NCBI GenBank assembly: GCA_949775045.1
Contig: OX459107.1
Location: forward strand, 8,610,750 to 8,674,749
DNA: 64,000 nucleotides
Direction of reading: 5' to 3'
From: Metridium senile
Taxonomy: Eukaryota > Cnidaria > Anthozoa > Actiniaria > Metridiidae
The notes under the pieces are model-generated. The model saw nothing but the letters and a program-made list of their open reading frames with translations, was not told the DNA's origin and did no database searches. Position 1 is the first letter of the stretch; each line of letters begins with the position of its first letter. A program made the position numbers and the translations under genes. Below are positions 1 through 12,700 of this stretch, in pieces.

Positions 1-144
1 ACACAGTTGGCCCAGTAAAAAAAACTATTTTGGTTTACCACAGGTAGCCCGGTATAAAAAAAACTATACTGGTTAACCACAGGTAGCCCAGTATAAAAAA
101 CTTTATCCTCCTGTGCCGTAAATTTGTTTTTTAATTTCTTTTAG

Positions 145-2902
145 ACGCCATGCCATGTGAACAAGAAACCATGTGCTAATGAAGGGCAGTGTATCTTCAA
201 AGACAATAAACATCAGTGTCAATGTAAAGGATCTTTTACCGGAGAACAATGCCAAGGTATACATAGATTTCATATTCATGTGACTACTGACTTCTAACCA
301 TCCACACACACGTGTCCTTATAACTGGGGAGTCTCAGTCCTTCTAAATTAATATTCGAGCGCACAGCCCTGCTCACATGTTAATTTTCGCGGAGAGGGGA
401 AACCGTAAAACTACCCTTTGTGGCATTGGAAACGACAACACATCAAACAAACTCAACTCACAAATAATCTTTCTTTTATTCCGACCAAGCGCTAAAGCTC
501 GAAAAGTTTTACGGTGTTACAAATTTCACTATATTACCTATCGCAAATATTCTATGCCCGAGGTGCAACTCGAACCTGGATCACAGCGGTGAGAGGCGAG
601 CTATCATTACTATCGCTAATTGAACACTGTTATCGATGCTGTTGTTTTAAATCTTTCAGAGTCTTCGTGTAAATCGGTTTGGGACACAACGAGGTAGTTA
701 TATTGTTTAAATACTTATTGGATGGATGGATGGATGGATGGATGGATGGATCGATGGTTAATTTGTTCATTGTTTTTTTGTATATATGTCCAGTCATCGA
801 GAAAACAAGGCCTACACTCTCAACATCGATAACAAACCAACAAGCATCTACTGTCATATGACTGAAGAGATCTGTGGAGGTGGAGGATGGACGCTGGCCA
901 TGAAGATTGACGGCTCAAAAGTATTAACACCTTGAATGGTCGTGCTTTTTTATTTTTCATCGATGTCGGTTGTCTTTTCTCATTATTGTTATTATCATTG
1001 TCCTTGTCATCGCATCACCATCACCATCACCATCACCATCACCACCACCATCACCATCACCATCGACAATATTAATTACCATTACCATTACCATTACCAT
1101 TACCATTACCATTACCATTACCATTACCATTACCATTACCATTACCATTACCATTACCATTACCATTACCATTACCATTACCATTACCATTACCATTACC
1201 ATTACCATTACCATTACCATTACCATTACCATTACCATTACCATTACCATTACCATTACCATTACCATTACCATTACCATTACCATTACCATTACCATTA
1301 CCATTACCATTACCATTACCATTACCATTACCATTACCATTACCATTACCATTACCATTACCATTACCATTACCATTACCATTACCATTACCATTACCAT
1401 TACCATTACCATTACCATTACCATTACCATTACCATTACCATTACCATTACCATTACCATTACCATTACCATTACCGTTACCGTTACCGTTACCGTTACC
1501 GTTACCGTTACCGTTACCGTTACCGTTACCGTTACCGTTACCGTTACCGTTACCGTTACCGTTACCGTTACCGTTACCGTTACCGTTACCGTTACCGTTA
1601 CCGTTACCGTTACCGTTACCGTTACCGTTACCGTTACCGTTACCGTTACCGTTACCGTTACCGTTACCGTTACCGTTACCGTTACCGTTACCGTTACCGT
1701 TACCGTTACCGTTACCGTTACCGTTACCGTTACCGTTACCGTTACCGTTACCGTTACCGTTACCGTTACCGTTACCGTTACCGTTACCGTTACCGTTACC
1801 GTTACCGTTACCGTTACCGTTACCGTTACCGTTACCGTTACCGTTACCGTTACCGTTACCGTTACCGTTACCGTTACCGTTACCGTTACCGTTACCGTTA
1901 CCGTTACCGTTACCGTTACCGTTACCGTTACCGTTACCGTTACCGTTACCGTTACCGTTACCGTTACCGTTACCGTTACCGTTACCGTTACCGTTACCGT
2001 TACCGTTACCGTTACCGTTACCGTTACCGTTACCGTTACCGTTACCGTTACCGTTACCGTTACCGTTACCGTTACCGTTACCGTTACCGTTACCGTTACC
2101 GTTACCGTTACCGTTACCGTTACCGTTACCGTTACCGTTACCGTTACCGTTACCGTTACCGTTACCGTTACCGTTACCGTTACCGTTACCGTTACCGTTA
2201 CCGTTACCGTTACCGTTACCGTTACCGTTACCGTTACCGTTACCGTTACCGTTACCGTTACCGTTACCGTTACCGTTACCATTACCATTACCATTACCAT
2301 TACCATTACCATTACCATTACCATTACCATTACCATTACCATTACCATTACCATTACCATTACCATTACCATGATATTTTAATAATTGCTCATGTTTTAT
2401 CGTTACCTTTCAGGGTGAGTTTACTTATTATAGTTCGCTGTGGTCCAATAAAGCTTCCTATAATATAACAGCCGGCCAAACTGGTTTTGATAATTACCAA
2501 ACCAAGATGCCAAGTTACTGGGCCATGCCTTTTCAGAAACTCTGTTTTGGTTTCAAAGTCAACGACGTTCTTAACTGGGCTGTTATCCCATATAATGCTT
2601 CATCCCTCTACGACGTTATTGCAGATGGCCAATATCGTCCATTTAACATTACTAAAGCTACATGGATGTCTTTAATTCCTGGATCTGGGTTACTGCTAAA
2701 CTGCAACCAGGAAGGGTTTAATAATCACGGATATGCAAGAATAGGTATCAGTAGTAACAATGAAAACGACTGTTATACTTGCGACAGCGTAATTGGTTTG
2801 GGCATGAGAAAGTACTACTCATGTGGCAGCTTTTGCAATTTAGTCGCATGCAACGGTGGTAGACAATATATATCAGCCTTTGGATACATTATGATCCAAT
2901 GA
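145..2902 (+). CDS. USOMP5-like secreted protein gene A (5' part outside window)
   Basis: Four exons are visible: 145-256 (EGF-like, reading TPCHVNKKPCANEGQC then four more residues groups ending GEQCQ), 660-693 (short linker, ESSCKSVWDTT), 794-920 (ENKAYTLNIDNK ... GGGGWTLAMKIDGSK) and 2414-2902 (C-terminal domain ending SAFGYIMIQ, stop at 2900-2902). Phases run 0-1, 1-2, 2-0, 0-stop and every junction has AG/GT. The GGWTLxMKIDG motif followed by a Cys-rich, Trp-containing tail is the fibrinogen-like C-terminal module of coral USOMP5. The six EGF cysteines are all present. The signal peptide and PAN exon expected from gene B lie upstream of base 1. Introns and exons are close to those of gene B, so this is a tandem duplicate. 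A likely extracellular matrix or lectin-like role is inferred from the domains only. Confidence 0.85.
1075..2370. repeat. Pure hexamer array, ATTACC x67, GTTACC x134, ATTACC x15
   Basis: In the last intron of gene A, 216 hexamer copies run without one interruption. The unit switches from ATTACC to GTTACC at 1477 and back at 2281. It is preceded by a CATCAC tract (about 1015-1062), which is all that the same intron of gene B carries. The long open frames through it (His-Tyr, Arg-Tyr, Val-Thr dipeptides) come from the 6-bp period and are not genes. Confidence 0.97.
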
Positions 2903-2910
2903 AAGACTGT

Positions 2911-3600
2911 CTTGTGATACATCCAATGAACTCCTTGACATCAGCCTTGCAATACATCCAATGAACTCCTTAACATCAGCCTTGTAATACATTTAATGAG
3001 CTCCTTAACATCAGCCTTGTGATACATACAATGAACTGCTTAACATCAGCCTTGTGATACATCCAATGAACGCCTTGACATCAGCCTTGCAATACATCCA
3101 ATGAACTCCTTAACATCAGCCTTGTAATACATTTAATGAGCTCCTTAACATCAGCCTTGTGATACATACAATGAACTGCTTAACATCAGCCTTGTGATAC
3201 ATCCAATGAACGCCTTGACATCAGCCTTGCAATACATCCAATGAACTCCTTAACATCAGCCTTGTAATACATCCAATGAACTCCTTAACATCAGCCTTGT
3301 GATACATCCAATGCACTCCTTGACATCAGCCTTGCAATACATCCAATTAACTCCTTAACATCAGCCTTGCAATACATCCAATGAACTCCTTAACATCAGC
3401 CTTGTGATACATCCAATGAATTCCTTAACATCAGCCTTGTGATACATCCAATGAACTCCTTAACATCAGCCTTGTGATACATCAAATGAACTCCTTAACA
3501 TCAGCCTTGTGATACATCCAATGAATTCCTTAACATCAGCCTTGTGATACATCCAATGAACTCCTTGACATCAGCCTTGTAATACATCAAATGAACTTCT
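2911..3600. repeat. 35-bp minisatellite downstream of gene A
   Basis: About 20 units of CTTGTGATACATCCAATGAA followed by CTCCTTAACATCAGC. Variants recur every four units (about 140 bp), so blocks of units were duplicated. The core GATACATCCAATGAA resembles the last codons and stop of gene A (GATACATTATGATCCAATGAA at 2883-2903). A stray unit lies at about 5052-5090 and four units follow gene B. Confidence 0.93.
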
Positions 3601-3619
3601 TATTATTTCTTTATGTTCA

Positions 3620-3955
3620 GTTTGTACAAACGACGCATGCGATCTGTACCGCCTATACCTCTTTATACTTTCCACGCTCTTGTTTCTAGCATCTTTTCTT
3701 GGATCTTCATTATTGCTGCTGTCTTTTTTGGGTCTAACTTCTGTTCCCATTTAATGTTTTTTGTGGTCGTTTTTGGTTTTATTCTAAATCCCATTATTTC
3801 TGCTATTGATTTACCCATTGCATATACTATGTCTGTGATCTTGTGTAACTCAATCACATTTTCAAATATTCTCTAAGTATTCTTTCAGCACTTTCGTGCA
3901 CTTCCTTAGACAACACAAGATTTTGTAATTTCTCCCTTGCCGATACTATTAATAT
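3620..3955 (-). pseudogene. Possible retroelement ORF fragment
   Basis: On the minus strand two overlapping frames read VSAREKLQNLVLSKEVHE and then VIELHKITDIVYAMGKSIAE, followed by a Lys-rich stretch (residues like KWEQKLDPKKTAAIMKIQEK). This is reminiscent of the charged spacer seen in some cnidarian LINE-type open frames, but no reverse-transcriptase or endonuclease motif is visible. A frame change near 3855 breaks it. Assignment is tentative. Confidence 0.3.
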
Positions 3956-4330
3956 TTTGTTGTTGTTGTTGTTGTGTGGCCGGCGACTAAACCGGCTCCA
4001 CCACCATAGTTCTTTTCTGGTGAGGAGGGTGGATGGACACCCCGCAGTATTAAAAACAAGAACTCTCAAAGGGCGGATGAGCTCTTATAGAGCCAACGGC
4101 CATCCATCAAAGAAGGGTAGATGGGATCCTTTAGTCATGGTTGACGACTCATCTAGTGGAGGCTACACGAAGAATGGTACCCGTAACTCAAGGTCATCGT
4201 GCCGAGGAGTGAATGGCCGCTACGTAATGAGGTCACAAGCGATATCTGTTAGGACGTGGCGCCGCCTACCACGTTAAGCCTTGTCCAGAGAGCCGGGCAA
4301 CTCTGGACCGACAGTAGTCCCGTGCATGTT
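3956..4330 (-). mobile_element. Probable retroelement tail with CAA-repeat end
   Basis: A GC-rich block unlike its AT-rich surroundings. Read on the minus strand it ends in a hairpin-capable GCCGGTTTAGTCGCCGGC followed by (CAA)n at 3958-3973, which looks like the 3' end of a SINE or LINE. No coding region is convincing. Confidence 0.35.
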
Positions 4331-4482
4331 TAAAATATAGTATATGGAAGATATAGATCGAAATCATTTTCGGCTAAATAGATCACATGATTTTACTAAA
4401 GTTAATGTTGGACTACTAGGAAGGACTCAGAATAGATCAGATCATGTAAACAATAGAACTAATCATATGAGAGACATAGTTC

Positions 4483-4609
<127 letters not shown>

Positions 4610-4645
4610 TTTATTCTATTTGTCTAGAAATGTGAACATTCACAT

Positions 4646-4840
4646 TAGGGGGCTTTCATTTATTTGTGTATGGGGGGGTTGGTAATATTGAGGGGGGTTC
4701 ATGTTATTTCGCAAGCTTTATAGGGGGTTGTTACTAATTGTATGCAACATGTAGGGGAGGTGGTTGCGTAATATTTTGAATAAACAACAGGTGCTTTAAA
4801 AAATCACCTCTCGCCCCCCCCCCCCCCCCCCCCCCACCCC
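4646..4840. mobile_element. G/C-tract repeat family, copy 1
   Basis: Begins AGGGGGCTTTCATTTATTTG and ends in a C homopolymer (4811-4835). The same terminus, GGGGGCTTTCATTTATTAGT or its complement, recurs near 36486-36777, 53990-54150 and 55800-55955, so this is a dispersed non-autonomous family whose ends carry G or C runs. Confidence 0.55.
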
Positions 4841-6751
4841 CTAGGTAACCATTTTGCATCTTTTAACTTATTAGTAAAACCTTATATGACAGATATATCC
4901 TATTCAATTATTCCTCGGTAGACATGCCTCTATGATTTTTATCATTTTATCTGTAATAAGAATGTAAAAAAAAGTTGCAAATTAGTGTGTCTTCACCAAA
5001 CACCCATTCGTGCATGTCTGAGATTATATTCGATCTACCATTCAAGGTAGTTTGGATACATCCAATGAACTCCATAACATCAGCCAAATATAAACCGTTA
5101 TTTGACAAGAAAAGCTGTACAGCGCTCTTCCCTTTCGAGTGTTTTTCTTGTACAAATATTATAGGAAATAATTATAAAACTAGATGCATGCATAGCTATG
5201 AACTAACTAATTTATAGCATGATATTTAAACAACTGTATGTGAAATAAATAACATTTAAGTTGATAAGACTCTCGACAATATCTATAAGTTTTCCCAACA
5301 CATGCTCACAACAAACACTGCACAGTAGTAATGGAAACGTTTTAGAGAGAAAATGTAGTAAGAGACAATTTAATGAATGAATAAACTACATCACTCTTTT
5401 AATGTGTCATATCTTTAAAAAATCTTTTGACAATTTGAATAATTTACAAATTTAGAATCCTGAATCAACCTTTCCCGGTGAATTAATACAACAACTAGGA
5501 AATGTATAATATTCTTAAAACAAATGAAAACGGCTGACCATATCAAGGCCGCCTTAGTTATAACAACATCACCTGCGGTAACCGGGTCTTTCACCACTGG
5601 ACGTTTCGCCCCTAGAAGTTTCGCCCCCTTTACGGACCGAATGTTGCATGATTGCTGCGAATTCGAACCAAAAACCAAAGGGTTAGTAGTATGTATTCAT
5701 AATAATTCGTACATAACATTCATGTATAGGTTATTAGACCTTTGTTTTAAGAAATGTTTGAAAGTCCATTCAGTTCTTTTTTATAAAAAAAAAATGACTT
5801 TTTCAAACGAATTGTTTGTATTGCACGCAAGCGATTTTTGACAAGAAAAAGGCTGCACTTTGAGATCATTTCACTCCTAAACGAGTACGGTGACCCCCAT
5901 TTTTATTTGCTCGTTAAAACTTGTATGATGATCATACTTCACCATGCGAAGTTTGAAGAAAAATCTATGGTTAACCTATTTGCCCACGAACGTCCTTAAA
6001 CAACGCCAAAACATGAAAATAAGTGTCGATTTACAGCACTCATTTCTTTGTCAAATGACCCGATTAGCTCACAATCACTCAATAACTACGGTCTCAAAAT
6101 AAGGACCAATATGTTTGTTGTCTGTTTTCCATAACTGGTTTGAGTCATTGGCAATATGTTAATATGGTCTTCCCATTTTCAAATGAATCGATCCCAATAT
6201 AAATACCATGTCGGTTTAATTTAGACAATTTGTTTTTAGTTTTTATTAGCTCTATAGAGTGGTAAAGTGTGACGTCAGTTGCCATGGATTCCGGTTCCAA
6301 ACAGTAACTTTTCAGCACACATTTTTATAGAGGAACTAAAGAAATACGGTTGATCGACTTTAGCTTGGAACAAGTTTCCTTGACAACTGACAATAGGTGA
6401 CGTATTCACTTCAGTACTCTATTGTGATGGCCGTTTGGCCCAAACAAAGAACGAACGTAAACAAAACAATTTGCCAATTTCTTGAAACTTGAATAATACT
6501 AATCAAATCAAAAATTGTTATTTTTCCATTTTTCAACATTTCATGACTATTTTTGAATAATCAGTGTGAGTTTTTATTGAAGCCTCAGAAATATTATTTG
6601 AGTATTTTAAATGCTTTATCCTTGACTGCTGTGAATAGCATGTGGATGTGCTACGTAATTAGACCTTTTATTTTCTTGATTTATATAATTACATTATTCA
6701 TCTGTCAACGGTGTTTGCACGAGTATTCTCATATCGAGAATTAGATCAAAG
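4841..6751. other. Intergenic, no gene seen
   Basis: AT-rich sequence between genes A and B. One stray minisatellite unit lies near 5052 and a TTTCGCCCC-type repeat at 5603-5635. Short open frames here show no family features. The promoter of gene B should lie in the last few hundred bases, but no clear TATA box or other element could be picked out. Confidence 0.6.
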
Positions 6752-9700
6752 ATGTGCTTCTACATCGTGTATTTGCTTCTTGTACTAACTGCAGTACACA
6801 ACATCAAAAGTGAGAAGCAATCTGAACCTATATTTTTTGATTTTTATCTGAAACAAAAACTAACTTTACCAAGCAAATCCAGAATGCAATCCATTCAAGT
6901 CAAGACCAAGATGGGATGTTTTTCTGAGTGTGTTGGGGTTTATTGGTGTCAGTCGGGTAATTTCAAAACTACGCCTGAGAGTAATGGTCTTCATGTATGT
7001 GAACTGCTGTCTTCTGATCGATTCACTGCAAGTAACAACTTGACAAAAAACGAGAAATACAATCACTTCAATATCAAGGTAAATTTGTTTAGAGAAAGTC
7101 GTAAATAATTAAATGCAAAAATGTTATCGATTTAAAGTACATTGAAGCTAATTTAACATTTTTTAGTTCTATTTGAATTTAAAAACTCATTTTTTTAATG
7201 CAAAATTCTTTCAGTTAAATGTCGATTTATTTTGAAATCATTATCATTGTCAAAAACGTTTTTGAGTTGTCAGAGGAGTGGAAAACTCAGTTTTTTTCAG
7301 ACAACCACAGAATTTAACAAAGGATTTGACAAAAATGAGAAAAATTACAATCACTGCAATATCAAATAGGTAAATTGGGCTTGTAGAATTCGTTAATATT
7401 TAAATGAAAAATCTTATCGAAGTAACGTTTAGTTAAGGCCCGTGCAAACGCACGCAAACGATCGTTGGCCAACAACACGCAACAATGCTGGGCCCAACAT
7501 GTTGCGAGCGTTTGCACACCATGTTGGATGATGTTTGATGAAACTCATCCAACATTTATTTTGTTTTCGTGTTCAACAAACCGTATCGCAACATCATCGA
7601 TCAATGTTGGTCCAACATGTTGGGCTCGTTTAATCAGGGCTTTACACTGGGTAAGCTAAGAAAAAAATTCAATCTAGGCTTTTGAGCTAAATTAGCTATT
7701 TTGTGAGATTCATTTTGATTTTAAACTCTCGATTAGTCTAATGTAAGCGCATTTCGTTTATACACCTGAGCATTTAATGAGATTTCCGTAATTATAATAA
7801 TTGGTCATAACAATATCACCACTTTTTAAATACAATTGAAAAAGGCTTTCAACCCTTTTTTATCAATTTTCTAAGAAAACTTTTAGTCACTATTTCTCAA
7901 CCAGAAACATCAAATATTAACAACATTTATAACTTGTTTCTTTCTGTGTCTTTGATAGTGACTAAAATACACCAAATAAAAACCATTATTATATGGCATG
8001 AACTACTTCCGGTAAAATCTCGCGTTGTGATTGGCTGTTTGACGGGCTAGATCCAGCCGTAATGACCGTGGTCAATATGGAAAATCTAGCTTCGACACTT
8101 TTTCACTAAGTATATATAAGTTGTTTTTAATTCTCTAAAGAACATAACGTTCGTTCACATACCTCAAAAATAGTTGAAAGTATACTTTTAGTCAGTTTAT
8201 CTATCCTTGTATAAAAGAACAACCGACGGCGGTGAGTTGAGCTATCTTTTGTTGCCGATATGTCGTTGCTTTTCATTCACTTTTAAAAAGCTTTAAAATC
8301 TACAATAAATTTGTCTTCTAAAGTTAACATCGTTTTTGAAGTCAAGAAGTGTTATTGTCTTTCTTTTTCTGCATACAAAAGGTTCAAACATCTTTAAAAA
8401 GGTCGGTTTACTTAGTCTAAGTCCTGTCAGCGATCCTCATGCTTGCTTCTTCATAAATTATTGCACAGACAAATTAATTCCGTCAACAGTTGACGATGAT
8501 TTTGATTAAAGTTCTTCTTCTTAGTTATCGAAAAATAAGCTTCCGTAGGTTCTATTTCTCGATGCAAACGTCCGCAAGAACGACGAATTTCAACTCGTTT
8601 CAAGTCCATCGTTGTTTTAATATGTCAGCTAAAATTCTTTGTAAAACTTGTTTTTTTGTTTCTTGACTTTCTTTGATGTTGAGATATGAACAAAACCCTT
8701 TGTCTTTAAATCATCTTTGATTTTAGAATGATGGAGAAAGCTGCAGTAATTCAAATATCTTGGCATTAAAATGTCTGTAAGTTTGTTGAGGCAGCATGCT
8801 GAATGACTGAACTGGTTTAAACAGGTTTCAACCCGCTCTTTTTCAGTAAAACTACTGGGAAGCCATTCGAAAGCAACGCGCGTCGTAAAATATCAAAAAC
8901 ACTATTAATTTCTCTCTTTAAAATAGCCATATAATAAACGAATTATTAACCTCGCTTGCTCGTTCTGTACGGGAAAATATCAGACCTCGGTCTTTTATGT
9001 ACGGACCTCGCTGCGCTCGTTCCGTACTGTCAAGACCTCGGTCTGATATTTTCCCGTACAGACCTCGCGCTCGGTTAATAACCTCTTAATATTGTCGTCT
9101 CAAAAATATAATAAGCTATGTAGTGAATCGCGATACTTGCATGTATCAAAAAAAAACATTTAATAAATAATATATAAAATATATTTAAAAAAAACATAAT
9201 TTTTTTAAGACTTTGCCAGTTGATAAAACTAAATTTGAAACATCAAATAAGCCAAAACAAATCTGGGGTCACGGTCGAACCTGGACCACTGCTGTGAGAA
9301 GCGAGCGGTAGCCCACTACTCCACCAACATATCATTATTAGAAAAATCCTCATTGCATCGGAGAAAACAACATCATCGGAAAACATAGCTCCGTGATTTT
9401 AAACCTTTGATCTTTCCAAGCAGAAACCCGCTTTTAAAAACAATTAAACATCCAGAGAAGCCTTTCACAGCACAATATGATTATATATACTATAAAATAA
9501 TATATATCGCTCAAAGAGTTCTGGAGGCTGTCCGCTCGATTTTGAATGAGAGTCTTATAAGAGAATGACCGAGAGATAACAGCGATAACATTACAATCAG
9601 AAATCTTGAAAAGGAAGTGTGGGTTTTTTTTACGCATAGCCATGTATTATACATCAAAATGTCTGTAAAAGAATGTTGTTTTCGAATCCATAGATACTTT

Positions 9701-12700
9701 TTTGAAAGGGTTTGTTTAATATTAAATATAGCCCATATTGTAACTTGACATGAGAATAGTTGCACAATAGTTCCACTTGTAAAAGCCGGATCAAACCGTT
9801 CGCTCTCAACTCTCAAAAGGACATGTACTTTTTGAACGGAAAGTATATCAAAATCATTTAATAAGGTTAATAAAAGATTGAGGTAGCAGTATCCATGGCT
9901 ACGTTTTTTACTTTTCTGTAAATATTTCGAGAAAAGATCGAAAAACCACGATTTTGAAAACTTAGTTCTACCAGTTTGACTAGGCGCATTGAAGCGTGAA
10001 CGTATAACGGGTCTATAGCTGACCAAATGTTAACACATGTTTTCCGACGTCAGTTGCGCCATTGCAAAACTTCGCAAAACAGAATTCAAATTTAAATTAG
10101 TCAACAACCACAAACCCTTGATATAGTTAAAGCTAGTACATAACTTAGGTTTTCAAAAGAGTGCTAAACGAATGGCATTTTTTATCAAAACTACGTTTTT
10201 GAGTATGATTTTGTTGGACAGAAATCAACTTGACCATTGACGAAAATTTGACAAAAAGACTGAAAAACTGCATCAAATCAAAGAGACGAAAACTCAATGA
10301 GGACAAAGTGACATTTATTATAATTTTTTACTTACAGAAAAGTGTTTTCCATTCAGGGTTTATCCAGAATTGAAATGAGCTTTTATCACAGTTTTTAGAC
10401 AAAAAAAACATCGTGTTGATGAGAAACGTTCCCTCAACTTTGCACAATGTTGCGTGACGTTGTGTCGTCAGCACACGTGGTGTCTATCCTCCAATCAGCG
10501 CGCGAGATTTCACACAATTGTTTTTTCAAATTTGAAAAAGCTTGCGAAAGCGTCAAATGGCGCCATTTTCATGGGTCTGTCGAACATGGTTTTCAACCAA
10601 TCAGCGTGCGAGAAATTTTATAGTTGTTTTCAATTGGACGGGACCATACATAGCACGTTAGCCAATTCAGCGATGAGACTCTCAAGAGCACGTGCTGTTT
10701 CACTTGATCAAATTGTAAACACCTAACGAAAGCTCGGTCATTCATTTGTATACCCGGGTCTTATACAATCAAAAGATTTTACGATGGTAACGACAAAAAC
10801 ATAGGCATATATGGAGAATGTTAAAATGATTATCTGTACCAAGAGCGATCGGTGAGAAATAAAGATTGAGATGTTACTATTTTCTACCACTTTCCCGAAC
10901 CAAAAAGAGAAACTGGATAAAAGCGTCCTATAGGGGAAACGGCTTTATATGTACGAAAGACAGTTATGTTTATAGTCTGTATTTGATGAGCAAAAAAGGC
11001 CCAGCTAAAGACAACCAAGAAACCCTAGTGCTCTTTAGAGGCCAATCAGTGAATTAGGTATATGTAGCCGGATGGCGAAGCCACTTGGACTACGGCTATA
11101 TGCCGTAAACCACTACGACACCCATACTATATTAAGCGGTGGACATGCAGGCAAATAACAGCAATAAGAACACACCATTTATTACTGTAGCTCTACTCTA
11201 ATAAGTGCAGCGTGACAACATTTCCATTTTTACTATGTGGGTATCTTGTGAACACAGTAGGTAAATTTGCCATTGTAAACATTAGAAAACTTGGACTACA
11301 GGCCAGGGGCCGTTTGTACGAAGGGTGGATAAAGTTATCCGCGGATAAATGTTATCAACTGCATAGGTTATGTATAGATTTTATCCGCTGGATAAGGATT
11401 TATCCGGTGGATAGCGCTATTCACCCTTCGTACAACCGGCCCCAGTGCTTGAAGTCAATTTATAAGAAATTCCCTAAATATATGAAGTTTCGTGTTCATA
11501 ACATTTGTTATATTGTAAAGCTACCATTTTGTATTTTTGTTTATATTTTGAGAAAAAGCGATGAAGGTCGTACACTCCATCATTTTTTATAGAGTCCGTA
11601 CGAATGTCAGATTTGAGTGCTGGATAATTTTACTTGTTTTTTCGCACATGCGTGGTCGTTTGACCGCTTTAAAGATGAAGGTTCAAGTGCACCCTCGTCT
11701 CAGACCCTTCTAAACCTGTCTCGCCATTCTCTTCCATTGTATTGACAAAACAGCGAGAGGAGTGTGGGGAAGCCTAAGGAGTGAAAATGATTTTAAAAAG
11801 GTTGTTTTTCAATTTCTTTTAGACGCCATGTCATGTGAACAAGAAACCATGTGCTAATGAAGGCCAGTGTATCTACAAAGACAACAAACATCAGTGTCAA
11901 TGTAAAGGATCATTTACCGGAGAACAATGCCAAGGTATACATTGATTTTCATATCCATGTGATTATTTACTTCACTTTATGTATTTTATCATTTAATTGG
12001 TCCTCAGTAATAAACAAAATCACTTCCCAATCTGCTAACCATGACCACACATATGCCCTACTAATTTGGGAGTCTCAGTTTTTCTACATTACATATTATC
12101 TTTGGTCACATGTTGACTTTTTCGGAGAGAGGAATCTATTAAACCCTTTGTGGCATTGAAGACGACAACATATCAAACAACCTCAACTAAAATATAACAA
12201 ATGCTCGAACCGCAACTCGAACCTGGACTATAGCGGTGAGAGGAGAGCGGTAGACCACTAAAACATCCAACACCAACATATCATTACTATCGCTAAATGA
12301 ACACTCTTCTCGATGCTGTTGTTTTTAATCTTTCAGAGTCTTCGTGTAAATCGGTTTGGGACAAAACGAGGTAGTTATATTGTTTAATTACTTATTGGAT
12401 GAATGGATGGATGGATGGATGGATGGATGGATCACCATTGATTGATGTTTGGTTAATTTGTTCATTGTTTTTTTGTGTATATGTCCAGTCATCGAGAAAA
12501 CAAGGCCTACACTCTCATCATCGATAACAAACCAACAAGTATCTACTGTCATCTGACTGAAGACATCTGTGGAGGGGGAGGATGGACGCTGGCCATGAAG
12601 ATTGACGGCTCAAAGGTATTAACACCTTGAATGGTCTTGCTTTTTTATTTGTCAACGATGTCGGTTGTCTTTTCTCGTTATTGTTATTATCATTGCCCTT

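Noticed and set aside
1075..2370. Interstitial telomere
   Set aside because: GGTAAT/GGTAAC is not the TTAGGG repeat of cnidarian telomeres.
936..2468. 510-codon plus frame and two others through the hexamer array
   Set aside because: Dipeptide readings of a 6-bp microsatellite within an intron; no domain, and frames exist on both strands.
2911..3600. CRISPR-like array of 35-bp repeats
   Set aside because: Units are contiguous with no unique spacers, and the context is eukaryotic; same for the 36-bp array at 54285.
9511..10026. 171-codon minus frame
   Set aside because: No domain, no signal peptide, no spliced partner; lies in an AT-rich intron of gene B.
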